Source of the DNA: an uncultured Clostridia bacterium
GTDB taxonomy: Bacteria; Bacillota; Clostridia; Lachnospirales; CAG-274
Reading direction: 5' to 3'
NCBI GenBank assembly: GCA_910579745.1
Contig: CAJTVH010000004.1
Location: 42,010-106,009, forward strand
DNA length: 64,000 nucleotides
Positions 27,088 to 36,299 of the stretch are shown in pieces. Under the pieces are notes generated by a model. It did no database searches, had not been told where the DNA came from, and was given only the letters and a program-made list of their open reading frames with translations. Position 1 is the stretch's first letter; every line of letters begins with the position of its first letter. Both the position numbers and the translations under genes were made by a program.

Positions 27088-28057
27088 AAGATACACCTCC
27101 ATGTATATTTTGTAAAATTTATTTAAGAACTATCTGAAAACCCTATAAAGATTATTTAAAACTAATAAATTTTAACTTATAAAAATATATTTTAAATTTA
27201 AAATAAAAGTAAAATACATAAAAACCATGAAAAAATAAGCGAAAATACTTACTATTATTTATTCTACCCGCTATACTTTATTTAATTTTCCCTAAGCAAA
27301 CTCGTATAGACTAACGATTAAACACCGCTTTTTCCAGCCAAAAGCTACCGCGCTAGACAATATATACTATTCAATTAAACTCGTGTACGCCGACGCCGGT
27401 TAATAGTTTTAATCACAGAATAATAGTAAATATTTTATCAAAAACTAGCGGCAAAATCCATGCCCGCCGATTTTAAGCCATCCAAACAATAATATCATTT
27501 ATTATTGTACTATAAATAATATACCATAAACATAATATTACTGTCAAAACAATTTAACATTAAAACGTATTCAAAAAGCTAAAATACACAAAAAAAATTA
27601 CAAAAAAATAAAATAAGAGTTGTTTAAAAATTTTATAAAGGTTATCAGAAACTCACAAATTTCAAGTCATAAAAATATATTTTAAACTTAAATAATGGCA
27701 AAATATACAAAAACTCATTTAAATTTCAAATAATTTTTTATTTAAATACATTTAAAATCCGTGTTAATTAGGGCGTATCTTAAAACTATCATAAGCTATC
27801 AGTTATATACGCAAAATATCCAAAAAATTATTAAAAAATAAACAAAAACGGTTCAGTTAAACAGAAAAGCCTTTCTGTTTTATTTTTTATAATTTTTCGC
27901 GCGTATTTTTGTTTTCAGATACGTTCTAATACTTTATCGATAACCCATTAAATAATACCATAGTACCCCATAAAATTTTTATGTTAAAATAATTGCTTTA
28001 TATATCAAATTTTATTAAAACCTGACTATTCATTGTTTTATTGTTTTTCTATATATT
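27088..28057. repeat. intergenic gap with several family C and B palindromes
   Basis: A well-preserved family C element lies at 27771-27927 (157 bp): it starts GGGCGTATCTTAAAAC and ends CAGATACGTTCT, and its right centre has AAAAGCCTTTCTGTTTTATT. More decayed copies appear at about 27135-27260 and 27590-27760, which share the block ATAAAAATATATTTTAAA with each other. A short family B remnant is at about 27990-28053 (ending ATTGTTTTATTGTTTTTCTATA in part). No gene is seen. Confidence 0.65.
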
Positions 28058-28162
28058 TTAATTAAAAAATGGGTAAACAGCACCTAAAATCATAATTACA
28101 GCCAATAAAGCCGCGATAATCCCCACAATAATTCTTTTTCTCTCATTATTCATCCTTCTCAT
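28058..28162 (-). CDS. small single-helix membrane protein, 34 residues
   Basis: A short frame encodes MRRMNNERKRIIVG followed by a hydrophobic helix (IIAALLAVIMILGAV) and the end YPFFN. A positively charged N-terminus before one helix predicts the N-in orientation. AGGAAG lies about 11 bases before this ATG; a start seven codons upstream (28183) would give 41 residues. A TATAAT on the minus strand just upstream of 28183 may be its -10. Small proteins of this shape are common beside helicase or envelope genes in Clostridia, but I cannot name it. Confidence 0.55.
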   Translation of the reverse strand: MRRMNNERKRIIVGIIAALLAVIMILGAVYPFFN

Positions 28163-28192
28163 AAATTTTATTCTTCCTTTCATTTATCAAAT

Positions 28193-28284
28193 TATATCAA
28201 TTCACAAAATTTTTAACGGGAAACAGAAAAATATTTCCCTGATATGTAAAGTTTACTTATTCATTCTTTTATCGTTTCACTATA
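28193..28284. repeat. family B palindrome upstream of small ORF
   Basis: Left end TATATCAATTCACAA with GGGAAACAGAAAAATAT; right end ATTCTTTTATCGTTTCACTATA (partly). It is a diverged family B element lying between the helicase 3' end and the small membrane protein. Confidence 0.5.
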
Positions 28285-28406
28285 AATAATCTATAAAAAT
28301 ATAATATTTTTATTTTAAACATTATATATTCCACACGCTTTAATTATAATATATATGAACCATTCTAAATTATAAAACTCGAATAAATTACAGCTTTTCC
28401 GCGTTT

Positions 28407-30263
28407 TTATCTGGTATTCTTAATAATTTTTCTCAAAAACCTTGTGGGCTTTACATCCTGTTCATATCTTGATTTAATAATTGAAATATATAAAAGTTTT
28501 TTCGCTCTTGTTATAGCGACATAAAATAAGCGTCTTTCTTCCTCAATCTCATCAAAAGAGGTGCTTTTCTCATGTGGAATAACCCCCTCCACAGCGCTAG
28601 TTACAAAAACAACGTCAAACTCAAGACCTTTAGCGCTGTGCATAGTCGATAAAACAACCCCATCAGAATTAGAATTTTTACTTACCTTTTTTTCTTTCAT
28701 TTCTAGAGTGACATCAGCTACATGCGTAAGATAATCCTCAATTTTCTCATAACCTTTCGCCCCCTCTTGAATTTCATCAAGAACCTCAAAAAGACTTTTA
28801 GGTGTAACTTTTCTGAAAGCGGCGTATTCTTTTATGTAGTCATCATAACCGATGGTTTTTCTTATATATTTAAAAGCTTCGTAAGTTGTTTTTCTTCTCG
28901 CCACAGACAAATGATATATGAGCTCGTCAAGACGCTCGCTTTGCCATAATTTAATATCCTTTACACTATATAAAGAGTTAAGCAAAGAATCGTTTCTCAT
29001 TTTTTTAGCTTCCGCCAAAATAGCCTTGCTTATATATCTTTTAGGCTTATTTATAATTCTCTCAAGAGCCTGGTCGTTTTCTGAATTTAATATTAAATTA
29101 AAATAAGCGAAAATATCTTTTGAGACACGATGTTCATAAATACTCGGAACCTCGTCTTTAATCTGATAAGGGATATTAAAATCCATAAAAGCGTCAACAA
29201 TCGCCCTCGCTTGTATATTAGTTCTGTAAATAACGGCGATTCTTCGTAAACCCAAATTAAACTTATTTTTATACGCGATAATTTTTTTCGCGATTTCCAC
29301 CGCTTCAGAGCCAATATCATCACTTTTTATTAAAACAGGCATATTTCCGTCTTTTTGAGTCCCTTTAATAATTTTTTCGTATCTGTTTTTATTTCCCTTT
29401 ATAACAGCGTTGCATAAATTTATAATTTGAGTGGTAGACCTGTAATTTATATCAAGAATAATTTTTTTAACACCATCAAAATCCTTTGGAAACCTCATAA
29501 GAAACTCCGGGCTGGCTCCCCTGAATTTATAAATACTCTGGTCATCGTCACCAACAATGAAAATGTTTCCCGTTTTGTCCGTTAAAAGCTTGATACACTC
29601 ATATTGGGCTTTATTAATATCTTGAAACTCATCTATTAACACATATTTGTATCTCTTTTTCCACTTTTCAAGAATATCGTCATTTTGTTTTAAATATTGA
29701 TAACACTTACAAATCATATCGTCAAAATCAATTTTATTATTTTGAGATTTAATATTCTCATACTCATTAAAAAGCGATGTAAATTCCATCTTTCCAAAAT
29801 TGGATGTTTTATGACTCTCACAATCAATAAGCTCATTCTTAACAAAAGAAATTTCGTTTAAAACATTAGCTACATATTCTTCCTCATCTTCAATAATAAG
29901 TTCTTTCTCAGTAATAATTTTTTTTATTATAGCTCGTTTTTCATCTTCCTTAATAATATTTTCCAAATCAAAGCCAAAACTGTTTCTTAAAATTCTAAAA
30001 AAATAAGAATGAAAAGTTCCGAAAAAAACTTGTGAGTTTTCATCAATTTCTTTAAAACGACTTTTCATCTCATTAGCCGCGGATTTAGTAAATGTTATAA
30101 CAAGTATTTCTTTCGGCAAAACGCCATATTTCTCAATAAGGGTTTTTATTCTGTATAGAATAACAGTTGTCTTTCCGCTTCCTGGCCCAGCTAAAACCAT
30201 CATAGGACCAATATTATGAAAAACAGCTTTTTTTTGCTTTTCGTTTAAGTCTATGTAAGACAT
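28407..30263 (-). CDS. UvrD/PcrA-like ATP-dependent DNA helicase
   Basis: A superfamily 1A helicase of 618 residues, shorter than PcrA or UvrD (about 720), lacking their C-terminal extension. Motifs run in order: LAGPGSGKTTVILYR (Walker A, residues about 24-38), FTKSAANEMKSR (Ia), FHSYFFRILR, LIDEFQDINKAQ (Walker B), GDDDQSIYKFRGA (III), LDINYRSTTQI (IV), VLSTMHSAKGLEFDVVF (V) and RRLFYVAITRAKKLLYI (VI). It should unwind or translocate on DNA in repair or replication; the precise pathway is not evident. GGAGG precedes the ATG. It has no operon partner. Confidence 0.92.
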   Translation of the reverse strand: MSYIDLNEKQKKAVFHNIGPMMVLAGPGSGKTTVILYRIKTLIEKYGVLPKEILVITFTKSAANEMKSRFKEIDENSQVFFGTFHSYFFRILRNSFGFDLENIIKEDEKRAIIKKIITEKELIIEDEEEYVANVLNEISFVKNELIDCESHKTSNFGKMEFTSLFNEYENIKSQNNKIDFDDMICKCYQYLKQNDDILEKWKKRYKYVLIDEFQDINKAQYECIKLLTDKTGNIFIVGDDDQSIYKFRGASPEFLMRFPKDFDGVKKIILDINYRSTTQIINLCNAVIKGNKNRYEKIIKGTQKDGNMPVLIKSDDIGSEAVEIAKKIIAYKNKFNLGLRRIAVIYRTNIQARAIVDAFMDFNIPYQIKDEVPSIYEHRVSKDIFAYFNLILNSENDQALERIINKPKRYISKAILAEAKKMRNDSLLNSLYSVKDIKLWQSERLDELIYHLSVARRKTTYEAFKYIRKTIGYDDYIKEYAAFRKVTPKSLFEVLDEIQEGAKGYEKIEDYLTHVADVTLEMKEKKVSKNSNSDGVVLSTMHSAKGLEFDVVFVTSAVEGVIPHEKSTSFDEIEEERRLFYVAITRAKKLLYISIIKSRYEQDVKPTRFLRKIIKNTR

Positions 30264-30547
30264 AATAATGCCTCCAAAATAAAAATATTTTATATCGACT
30301 ACAATATATAGAGCATAAATAAAAAATCATTCCGCTCAAAACTTTTAAAGTTATTTAGTGACTTTCTTTATATAACCCACAAGTAAATTATTCTTTCTAA
30401 AATTATTTTTATTTTAATTATAATTAATGTGGTTAAAAATATTTATAAGCGAATAATAAAATAATAATAATATTTTTTAAATTTGTTTCTATGTTCTTTC
30501 CATTATTGATCGTACCGCGGTAAACGCAAAATTTCATTATTTAGACA

Positions 30548-30577
30548 TTGACTTGTTTCTTGTAATAAGTGTATAAT
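30548..30577 (+). promoter_or_regulatory. promoter of the TPR membrane protein gene
   Basis: TTGACT (30548-30553) and TATAAT (30572-30577) with an 18-base spacer, about 80 bases before the gene at 30656. The rest of the 30264-30655 gap is AT-rich without further structure that I can support. Confidence 0.7.
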
Positions 30578-30655
30578 AAAATTAACTCTTTCTTATATAT
30601 TATAACACAATTTTTTTATATGTAAAACATAAATAAAATTTAAGGAGAAATACAA

Positions 30656-31267
30656 ATGCCTATTTTTTTTATTTTATTTTTAGGAACGGTTCTCGGAATA
30701 CAAATTATGATGAGAAAGAATAAAGTTGACTTAAAAAAAACTCTTGAAAATATACAAGAGAGAGAACGAAAAGCCAATCTAAGCAAAAAAAGGGAAATAG
30801 ATAAAGAATTTTATATAATTCCCGATGAAGCCGTACTTCCTATAAAAAATTATGATGAGACTTCCGAAAACAAAAAAATAATAGATATACAAAAACTCGT
30901 TCTAAAAAAAGCTTCTCTTACAATGATTAAATTTGATGAACAGATTTCAAACACAGATTTAAAATTCAAATATGGTTTTTCAAATCTTGAAACAATAACA
31001 ATATATGAGGAACATTACAACTCTTATATGCAGACTCTTGTAGAATGGGCAAAAATACTTTTTGAGAGAAATAATTTATCTGACGCTGAAATAATATTAA
31101 ATGAGGCAATTCGTCTAAAATGTGATCTAAGCAAGGCTTATATGCTTTTAATTGATATTTATAGGCAAAAAAACGATTCGGACAAATTAAAAAATCTAAT
31201 AAACACAGTAGAAAACTCAACTTTAAAATTAAAAACAAAAATTCTTAAATACTCAAAAACCGTATAA
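30656..31267 (+). CDS. small membrane-anchored TPR-like protein
   Basis: The 203-residue protein opens with a hydrophobic helix (residues 2-20, IFFILFLGTVLGIQIMM) and then a long charged, probably coiled-coil region (about 24-50). The C-terminal half has helix pairs like tetratricopeptide repeats: EWAKILFERNNLSDAEIILNEA (partly) near residue 130 and AYMLLIDIYRQKNDSDKLKNLI near 165. I do not recognise a named family. AAGGAG precedes the ATG and a good promoter lies upstream. It stands alone. Confidence 0.75.
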   Translation: MPIFFILFLGTVLGIQIMMRKNKVDLKKTLENIQERERKANLSKKREIDKEFYIIPDEAVLPIKNYDETSENKKIIDIQKLVLKKASLTMIKFDEQISNTDLKFKYGFSNLETITIYEEHYNSYMQTLVEWAKILFERNNLSDAEIILNEAIRLKCDLSKAYMLLIDIYRQKNDSDKLKNLINTVENSTLKLKTKILKYSKTV

Positions 31268-31279
31268 AATTCCACCACG

Positions 31280-31382
31280 TATAACAAAATAGTAAAATAA
31301 TGAACATACAAGCTTCAATAAAATCTGATTATTAAAAAATTATTTTATTATTCTGTTTTAAAGATTTCCCAAATTTCTATAA
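31280..31382. repeat. family B palindrome
   Basis: Left arm TAACAAAATAGTAAAATAATGA, right arm TTATTTTATTATTCTGTTTTA (both partly), centre AAGCTTCAATAAAATCTGATTA. It lies between the TPR gene and the convergent coat protein gene. Confidence 0.6.
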
Positions 31383-31482
31383 CGCTAAATAAATTGAAAT
31401 ACTAAAAAATATCCTCCCGCTAAACTGTAAAAATACTATTACCTTTTTCTCTCGAATTTCATTTTTAATGTCTCCGTAAAAT

Positions 31483-31524
31483 AAAAAATACAATACACGG
31501 CAATTTTCCGTATATTGTATTTTT
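31483..31524 (-). terminator. terminator of the coat protein pair
   Basis: AAAAATACAATACACGG pairs with CCGTATATTGTATTTTT around a short loop; on the minus strand it ends in a T-rich tract, just after the stop of the coat protein gene. Confidence 0.8.
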
Positions 31525-31530
31525 GTTTTT

Positions 31531-31782
31531 CTACTGTGCCTGTAAACTATATTCTTGTTTCAGCGAGTTTATTTTCGCCTGATCCGCCTGTTTTGTGGTA
31601 TACCAGCCTTTAGACACCATTTTGCCATAAAGTTCGTCCTGCATACATAAAGCTTCGTTAAGCGCGTTATTAAAAGCCTGATGTACATTTTCCGTAGATG
31701 ATTCCAAAGTTCCATGCATAAATAAATCACATACACCTTTTTCAAGAAGTAAAATATTTTCCATTAAATTTTTATCTTCCAT
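31531..31782 (-). CDS. CotF-family spore coat protein
   Basis: The 83-residue helical protein matches the small CotF-type coat proteins found in spore formers. The C-terminal part is diagnostic: ALNEALCMQDELYGKMVSKGWYTTKQAD (partly quoted), followed by a glutamine-rich end. Such proteins resemble ferritin-like helical bundles and are deposited on the maturing spore. GGGAG lies before the ATG. It follows a 57-residue gene by 23 bases and shares its terminator, so they form an operon, presumably expressed late in the mother cell. Confidence 0.85.
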   Translation of the reverse strand: MEDKNLMENILLLEKGVCDLFMHGTLESSTENVHQAFNNALNEALCMQDELYGKMVSKGWYTTKQADQAKINSLKQEYSLQAQ

Positions 31783-31805
31783 AAATGACTCTCCCTTGTA
31801 TTATT

Positions 31806-31979
31806 TTAAAGTATACCATAAAAGCTCTGAAAAATCTTAGAATGTTTTTGCGCCATTTGCTCAACATACATTTTTAAATCAACATCTTTTATTTGATTAG
31901 CCGTTTGCTTGCATTTGCTCTGAAAATATTTTTCGTGTCCCAAAACATCTTCGATATAAAGTAATTCTTTATCAGTCAT
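31806..31979 (-). CDS. small coat-associated helical protein, 57 residues
   Basis: The frame encodes MTDKELLYIEDVLGHEKYF and continues to KMYVEQMAQKHSKIFQSFYGIL. CAGGAGG precedes the ATG with good spacing. The helical pattern, with LYIEDVLGHEKY and a second helix ending in HSKIFQSFY, resembles the N-terminal helices of CotF-like proteins, and the CotF gene follows by 23 bases. The pair may together supply the four-helix bundle usually carried on one chain. It is easily missed by gene callers because of its size. Confidence 0.75.
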   Translation of the reverse strand: MTDKELLYIEDVLGHEKYFQSKCKQTANQIKDVDLKMYVEQMAQKHSKIFQSFYGIL

Positions 31980-32568
31980 TAAATTACCTCCTGTTTTATA
32001 CTAAAATGTTTAGTGTCAATTATAGAAACTGCCGATTAATAAATTTTTATTACTTAGACTGGCATTAACTTACAGCAACTTTATTTAAAATAAAATCTAG
32101 AAGCTATTTGAGAAATTTTAAAAAAATATGCTTTCTTTGTTTAGTTTATATTTAAATCGCTATAAATTTTTTATATTGTTCTCAAAACTATTTTAGCACT
32201 TTCTACACTGATATTTTGCAATTTTTACAATAAATTATACACAAAAAAAATACACAATAAATAGCAAAATTTAAATTTCTATTTATTGTGTATTTGAAAT
32301 TTAAGTCTTAAAAAAATATATTATTTCCTTTTTTAATCACTAAAAACAATTCCTTATGTCTCTAACTCAATTCAACCCTATAATGTGTAAATTTCCTATA
32401 TCTATAAATTATACTCAGAAAATAATCGTATATATTCGTTAATATCTTACTTTTTAATTTTCTTTAAAAAGATTACCAAAAAATCCAAAAAATCAGTGGT
32501 TACTTATAAAAAATAACACCGCTAATTTTTTGCTTCTCAATTTAGCTAAAGCTTGTTTAACCCTAATC
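31980..32568. other. 589-bp AT-rich gap between coat pair and purH
   Basis: A short palindrome (ACTAAACATTTTAGT, about 32000-32014) precedes the coat gene pair and overlaps TTGACA on the minus strand, perhaps an operator. The purH terminator is annotated separately at 32248-32295. I see no gene here. Confidence 0.4.
32248..32295 (-). terminator. terminator downstream of purH
   Basis: AAATACACAATAAATAG and CTATTTATTGTGTATTT pair over 17 bp; on the minus strand eight Ts follow the stem. It lies 275 bases after the purH stop and is the first good terminator there. Confidence 0.75.
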
Positions 32569-34125
32569 TTAATGCCTGAAATGGCGCATACCCGTAAATA
32601 CCATAGCTATACCATACTTATCACAAGCTTCAATGGAATCTTTATCCCTTACAGAACCTCCTGGTTGAATAATAGCGGTGATTCCGGCCGCCGCCGCCGC
32701 CTGAACACAATCGTCAAACGGAAAAAAAGCGTCAGAAGCCAAAACCGCCCCCTTAACAACATCTTCACCAAGCTGCTCAATACCGTGCTCAATAGCCTGC
32801 TTAGTCGCCCAAATACGATTTACTTGACCTGGCCCGATACCTACTGACTGCTTATCTTTTCCTATAGCAATTCCGTTAGATTTAGCGAATTTAACAATTT
32901 TCCATGTAAAGAGCAAATCATCCATTTCCTTATCGGTTGGCTTACGTTCTGTAACAACTTTAAGTTCTTCCTCATTAAATAACTCATTGTCAATATCCTG
33001 AACAAGAACCCCGCCGGAAACCTTTTTAATATCAAAAGCGTTTTGATGCTGTTTTCTACCTATGTCATCCAATTTAAGAATACGAATATTTTTCTTTTTA
33101 GTAAGGATTTCCAAAGCATCGTCAGTAAAATCAGGAGCCAAAACTATCTCAAGGAAAATTTTACTGATTTCTTCCGCTGTATCTTTCTCAATAATTCCAT
33201 TCGCTACAACAATACCTCCAAAAATAGAAACAGGATCGGTATTATAAGCTTTTACATAAGCGTCGTAAATGCTTGTTCCGCTTGCCACCCCGCATGGATT
33301 TGAGTGTTTGCAGGCAACAACGGTTGGCTCGTCATATTCTTTTAAGAGCTCTAAGGCTCCGTGAGTATCATTAATATTATTAAAAGAAAGTTCTTTTCCG
33401 TGAAGCTGTTTAATGCCTGTAAGCATACCGCTGTTATTTCCGACTTCTTTATAAAAAGCCGCTTTTTGATGAGGGTTTTCCCCATATCTCATATCCTGAA
33501 TCTTTTCAAAAGTCATGCTTAAAGTTTTAGGATACTTTTCAATACCTGCTTTATCTTGAAGATAATTAGCGATAAGAGCGTCATAATAGGCGGTATGATT
33601 AAATACTTTAGCCGCCAAATAAAAATTAGTTTTTTCTGAGACTTTTCCATTATTTTTAATTTCATCAATAACTTTATCATAATCGTTAGGGTCAATAATC
33701 ACGGAAACATCTCTGTAGTTTTTAGCCGCCGCCCTAAGCATGGTAGGTCCTCCAATATCAATATTCTCAATAGCCTCATCAAGTTGTACGCCGTCTTTTA
33801 AAATTGTCTGCTTAAAAGGATAAAGATTAACGACAACCATATCAATTAAATCCACGCCAAGCTCTTTAACTTGTTTCATATGTTCAGAATTACTTCTCAT
33901 GGCTAAAAGTCCGGCGTGAATATTAGGATGTAACGTTTTAACTCTTCCATCAAGACATTCGGGAAATCCTGTGACATCAGAAATACCGATAACAGAAACG
34001 CCAGCGTCAGCAAGGGTTTTATATGTACCGCCTGTGGAAATAATCTCAATGCCGAGTCCACTTATTCTTTTAGCGAAATCAACAATACCCGTTTTATCGG
34101 AAACACTTATTAAAGCTCTTTTCAT
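32569..34125 (-). CDS. purH: bifunctional AICAR formyltransferase/IMP cyclohydrolase
   Basis: PurH catalyses the last two steps of IMP synthesis. The 518-residue protein is full length. The N-terminal cyclohydrolase (MGS-like) domain opens with [19 protein letters not shown] and contains [15 protein letters not shown] and [17 protein letters not shown] (partly). The C-terminal transformylase domain includes LRYGENPHQ-like [25 protein letters not shown] with the catalytic Lys-His pair, [19 protein letters not shown] and [16 protein letters not shown] precedes the ATG at 34125, so I reject the upstream start at 34158. The other pur genes are not in this window. Confidence 0.97.
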   Translation of the reverse strand: MKRALISVSDKTGIVDFAKRISGLGIEIISTGGTYKTLADAGVSVIGISDVTGFPECLDGRVKTLHPNIHAGLLAMRSNSEHMKQVKELGVDLIDMVVVNLYPFKQTILKDGVQLDEAIENIDIGGPTMLRAAAKNYRDVSVIIDPNDYDKVIDEIKNNGKVSEKTNFYLAAKVFNHTAYYDALIANYLQDKAGIEKYPKTLSMTFEKIQDMRYGENPHQKAAFYKEVGNNSGMLTGIKQLHGKELSFNNINDTHGALELLKEYDEPTVVACKHSNPCGVASGTSIYDAYVKAYNTDPVSIFGGIVVANGIIEKDTAEEISKIFLEIVLAPDFTDDALEILTKKKNIRILKLDDIGRKQHQNAFDIKKVSGGVLVQDIDNELFNEEELKVVTERKPTDKEMDDLLFTWKIVKFAKSNGIAIGKDKQSVGIGPGQVNRIWATKQAIEHGIEQLGEDVVKGAVLASDAFFPFDDCVQAAAAAGITAIIQPGGSVRDKDSIEACDKYGIAMVFTGMRHFRH

Positions 34126-34260
34126 TAGTAAAAACTCCTTTCTGAAATTAAAATTCATACATACCGTTTATATATGTAAGACCGTCATAAATAAAGTTTA
34201 GTTCTTTTGACTGTATACAGCCAAATAACAGCAGAAATATATAAAACTATAACAGCTTTC

Positions 34261-34350
34261 GTGAAAAATAAAAAAAGCCGCTCAAAAAACATAAATAAAA
34301 AATTTCTGTTCGGACGGTTAATATAACAAATTCCGCGCACCACCGCGGTA
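34261..34350 (-). promoter_or_regulatory. possible structured leader or attenuator before purH
   Basis: Read on the minus strand, a GC-rich hairpin (CCGCG-GTGGTG-CGCGG, 34348-34333) is followed by CCGTCC and, 30 bases on, GAGCGGC and a long T tract, which looks like a weak terminator stem. It could end pbuG transcripts or attenuate purH. It does not carry the conserved core of the ZTP or T-box classes. Confidence 0.35.
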
Positions 34351-34377
34351 AAAAAAATGTCACTTACACAGAAGCAT

Positions 34378-35703
34378 TTATAATAATAATCTTATAAAAA
34401 ACAAAAAAGCGACAATATACATTATAATATTAACATCTTTCTTTCTTCCTGTCAATACTTTCAAAATAACATAGCTCAAAATCCCTAACATCAATCCATT
34501 TACAATACTGCCCGAAAAAGGCATCACGATAATTGTAAGAAACGCCGGTATAGATTCCGTAAAATCAGAAAAATCTATTTTAACTACAGAATCCGTCATA
34601 GACAAACCAGCTATTATTAAAACGGGAGCTGTGGCAAAACTTGGTATGGAGAAAAAAACTGGAGAAAAAAATAACGCCAAAAAGAACAAAACCGCAGCGG
34701 TAACAGAAGTCAGTCCCGTTTTACCTCCTTGAACAATTCCCGCGGCGCTTTCAACACAAGTTGTAATTGATGAGGTTCCGACAGCGGCTCCGGCAACAGT
34801 TCCGACAGCGTCGGCTAAAATGGCCCGCCTTATCCTTTGAGCCTTTCCATTTTCATCAGCAATACTCACTTTTTCCGAAAATCCGATAAAAGCGGCAACT
34901 GTAGCAAATAAGTCAACAAATAAAAATGAAATAATAACAATAAAAAAATCAAATAAAGATATACCGTCAAATTTAACCGACTCAAAAGCCTTTACAACAC
35001 TCACGTTCCCAACAGAAGACGGAAAACTCACAATCTCTTTCGGTATAAGACTAGGAACTTTATCTGATACCTCATACCAACCTATAAGCTCGCATCCTAT
35101 ACCCATAGCGTATATAATTAAAATTCCCCAAAGCATTGCTCCTTTAACTTTATAATATGACATAACCCCGATAATAATTATGCCTATTCCCGTAAGGCAT
35201 GGTCCAACGTCTTTTATATTTCCAAAACTAACGGCAAAATTCTCGCCGACAACAATAAAGCCGGAATTTCTAAGTCCGGTAAAAGTAATAAAAAGACCTA
35301 TTCCCGCGGCAACAGCGTATTTAAGATTTTTAGGAACAATATTAAATATAGTTTCCCTTACGTTTATAAGGGAAATAAGAATAAAAATCACGCCTTCTAT
35401 AAAAACGGCGCAAAGAGCAATTTCCCAGCCATACACTTTCGCCACGGTTTGAGCGAAATAAATATTAATTCCCATACCCGGAACAAGTACAAATGGATAA
35501 TTTGAAAAAAAAGCCATACATAAAGTACCGATAACAGACGCTAAAATCGTGGCGGTAAAAACAGCGTTTTTGTCCATTCCCGCACCGCTTAAAATCTCGG
35601 GATTTATAACTAATATATAAGCCACAGTCATAAATACAGTAATTCCAGCGTAAATTTCCGTTAGAACAGAAGTATTATTTTTTTTTAATTTAAATATGTC
35701 CAT
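34378..35703 (-). CDS. NCS2-type purine permease (AzgA/PbuG subfamily)
   Basis: A 441-residue membrane protein with about twelve helices of the AzgA/PbuG group, which imports guanine, hypoxanthine or adenine with protons. Family signatures: GITVFMTVAYILVINPEIL near the N-terminus, PGMGINIYFAQTV near residue 85, AVAAGIGLFITFTGL, FFIVIISFLFVDLFATVAAF (partly) and GAAVGTSSITTCVESAAGI in the substrate region. I choose the ATG at 35703; GGTGG lies upstream. A clear promoter with 18-base spacing stands just before it, and no purine riboswitch is recognisable in the leader. Confidence 0.9.
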   Translation of the reverse strand: MDIFKLKKNNTSVLTEIYAGITVFMTVAYILVINPEILSGAGMDKNAVFTATILASVIGTLCMAFFSNYPFVLVPGMGINIYFAQTVAKVYGWEIALCAVFIEGVIFILISLINVRETIFNIVPKNLKYAVAAGIGLFITFTGLRNSGFIVVGENFAVSFGNIKDVGPCLTGIGIIIIGVMSYYKVKGAMLWGILIIYAMGIGCELIGWYEVSDKVPSLIPKEIVSFPSSVGNVSVVKAFESVKFDGISLFDFFIVIISFLFVDLFATVAAFIGFSEKVSIADENGKAQRIRRAILADAVGTVAGAAVGTSSITTCVESAAGIVQGGKTGLTSVTAAVLFFLALFFSPVFFSIPSFATAPVLIIAGLSMTDSVVKIDFSDFTESIPAFLTIIVMPFSGSIVNGLMLGILSYVILKVLTGRKKDVNIIMYIVAFLFFIRLLL

Positions 35704-35738
35704 TTCCAACTCGCCACCTAACATATCAATATATAATA

Positions 35739-35768
35739 ATTATACTGAAAAATCATAATATTTGTCAA
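35739..35768 (-). promoter_or_regulatory. promoter of the purine permease gene
   Basis: TTGACA (35768-35763) and TATAAT (35744-35739) on the minus strand, spaced by 18 bases and ending about 36 bases before the chosen start. Confidence 0.75.
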
Positions 35769-35921
35769 TAAAATTAAACAATATTATAAATTTTTAATAA
35801 AAAACTATATGTTGGTTGTTAAAATCGCTTAAACACAAATAGTCTTAATAAACAAAAAAACATATTATTAAATCCTATTAGAAAAAGACACTGCCAAAAA
35901 GATTTTACGCTTTGTCTGTGG

Positions 35922-36083
35922 TCAGTCCGCCTCGGCGGTGTCAGTGGCGTTGATTTTAATATACTCGTCAATCTCACGGAACTCATCCGGAAATTTGAAA
36001 TGAACACTAATATTGATATTTTCGTAAACCTTAATATTGTCTGCCAAATCAGTGAGAATTTCACAGGTCAGCGTTTCAATACT
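35922..36083 (-). pseudogene. C-terminal fragment of a serine recombinase
   Basis: The last 53 codons of a frame remain: SIETLTCEILTDLADNIKVY, then ENINISVHFKFPDEF and REIDEYIKIN, ending in a stop at 35922. The pattern of an acidic KVYENINI strand, an FKFPDEF turn and a terminal DEYIKIN helix resembles the C-termini of large serine recombinases of clostridial transposons. No start, catalytic domain or zinc ribbon is present; the frame closes at a TAG (36086-36084), exactly where a family C palindrome begins. Base composition is less AT-rich than its surroundings, supporting acquired DNA. Confidence 0.65.
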
Positions 36084-36087
36084 CTAA

Positions 36088-36246
36088 AGAGTATCTGAAA
36101 ACTAAGATACGTGCGAAAAATGATAAAAAATAAAACGAAACAGAAAGGCTTTTCTGTTTAATTGAAGCATTTTCGTTTATTTTTTAATAATTTTTTGGAT
36201 ATTTCGCGTATATAACTTATAGCTTATGATAGTTTTCAGATGCGCC
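36088..36246. repeat. family C palindrome, inverted near-copy of 27771-27927
   Basis: On the minus strand it reads GCGCATCTGAAAACTATCA, then AAATATCCAAAAAATTATT and AAACAGAAAAGCCTTTCTG, the same order as the element at 27771, with about nine in ten bases alike by eye. It ends in AGATACTCTT against the recombinase fragment. Confidence 0.85.
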
Positions 36247-36299
36247 TTTCTTCCGCCAATACAGAATAATTATTGTATTCTAAGGGAAAAACTCTTTCC

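Noticed and set aside
35704-35860. Purine riboswitch ahead of the permease gene
   Set aside because: The conserved core of the purine aptamer is absent in the short leader, which has an ordinary promoter.
35819-36064. 81-residue frame on the minus strand over the recombinase scrap
   Set aside because: It is in a different frame from the recombinase-like remnant and has no matching pattern.
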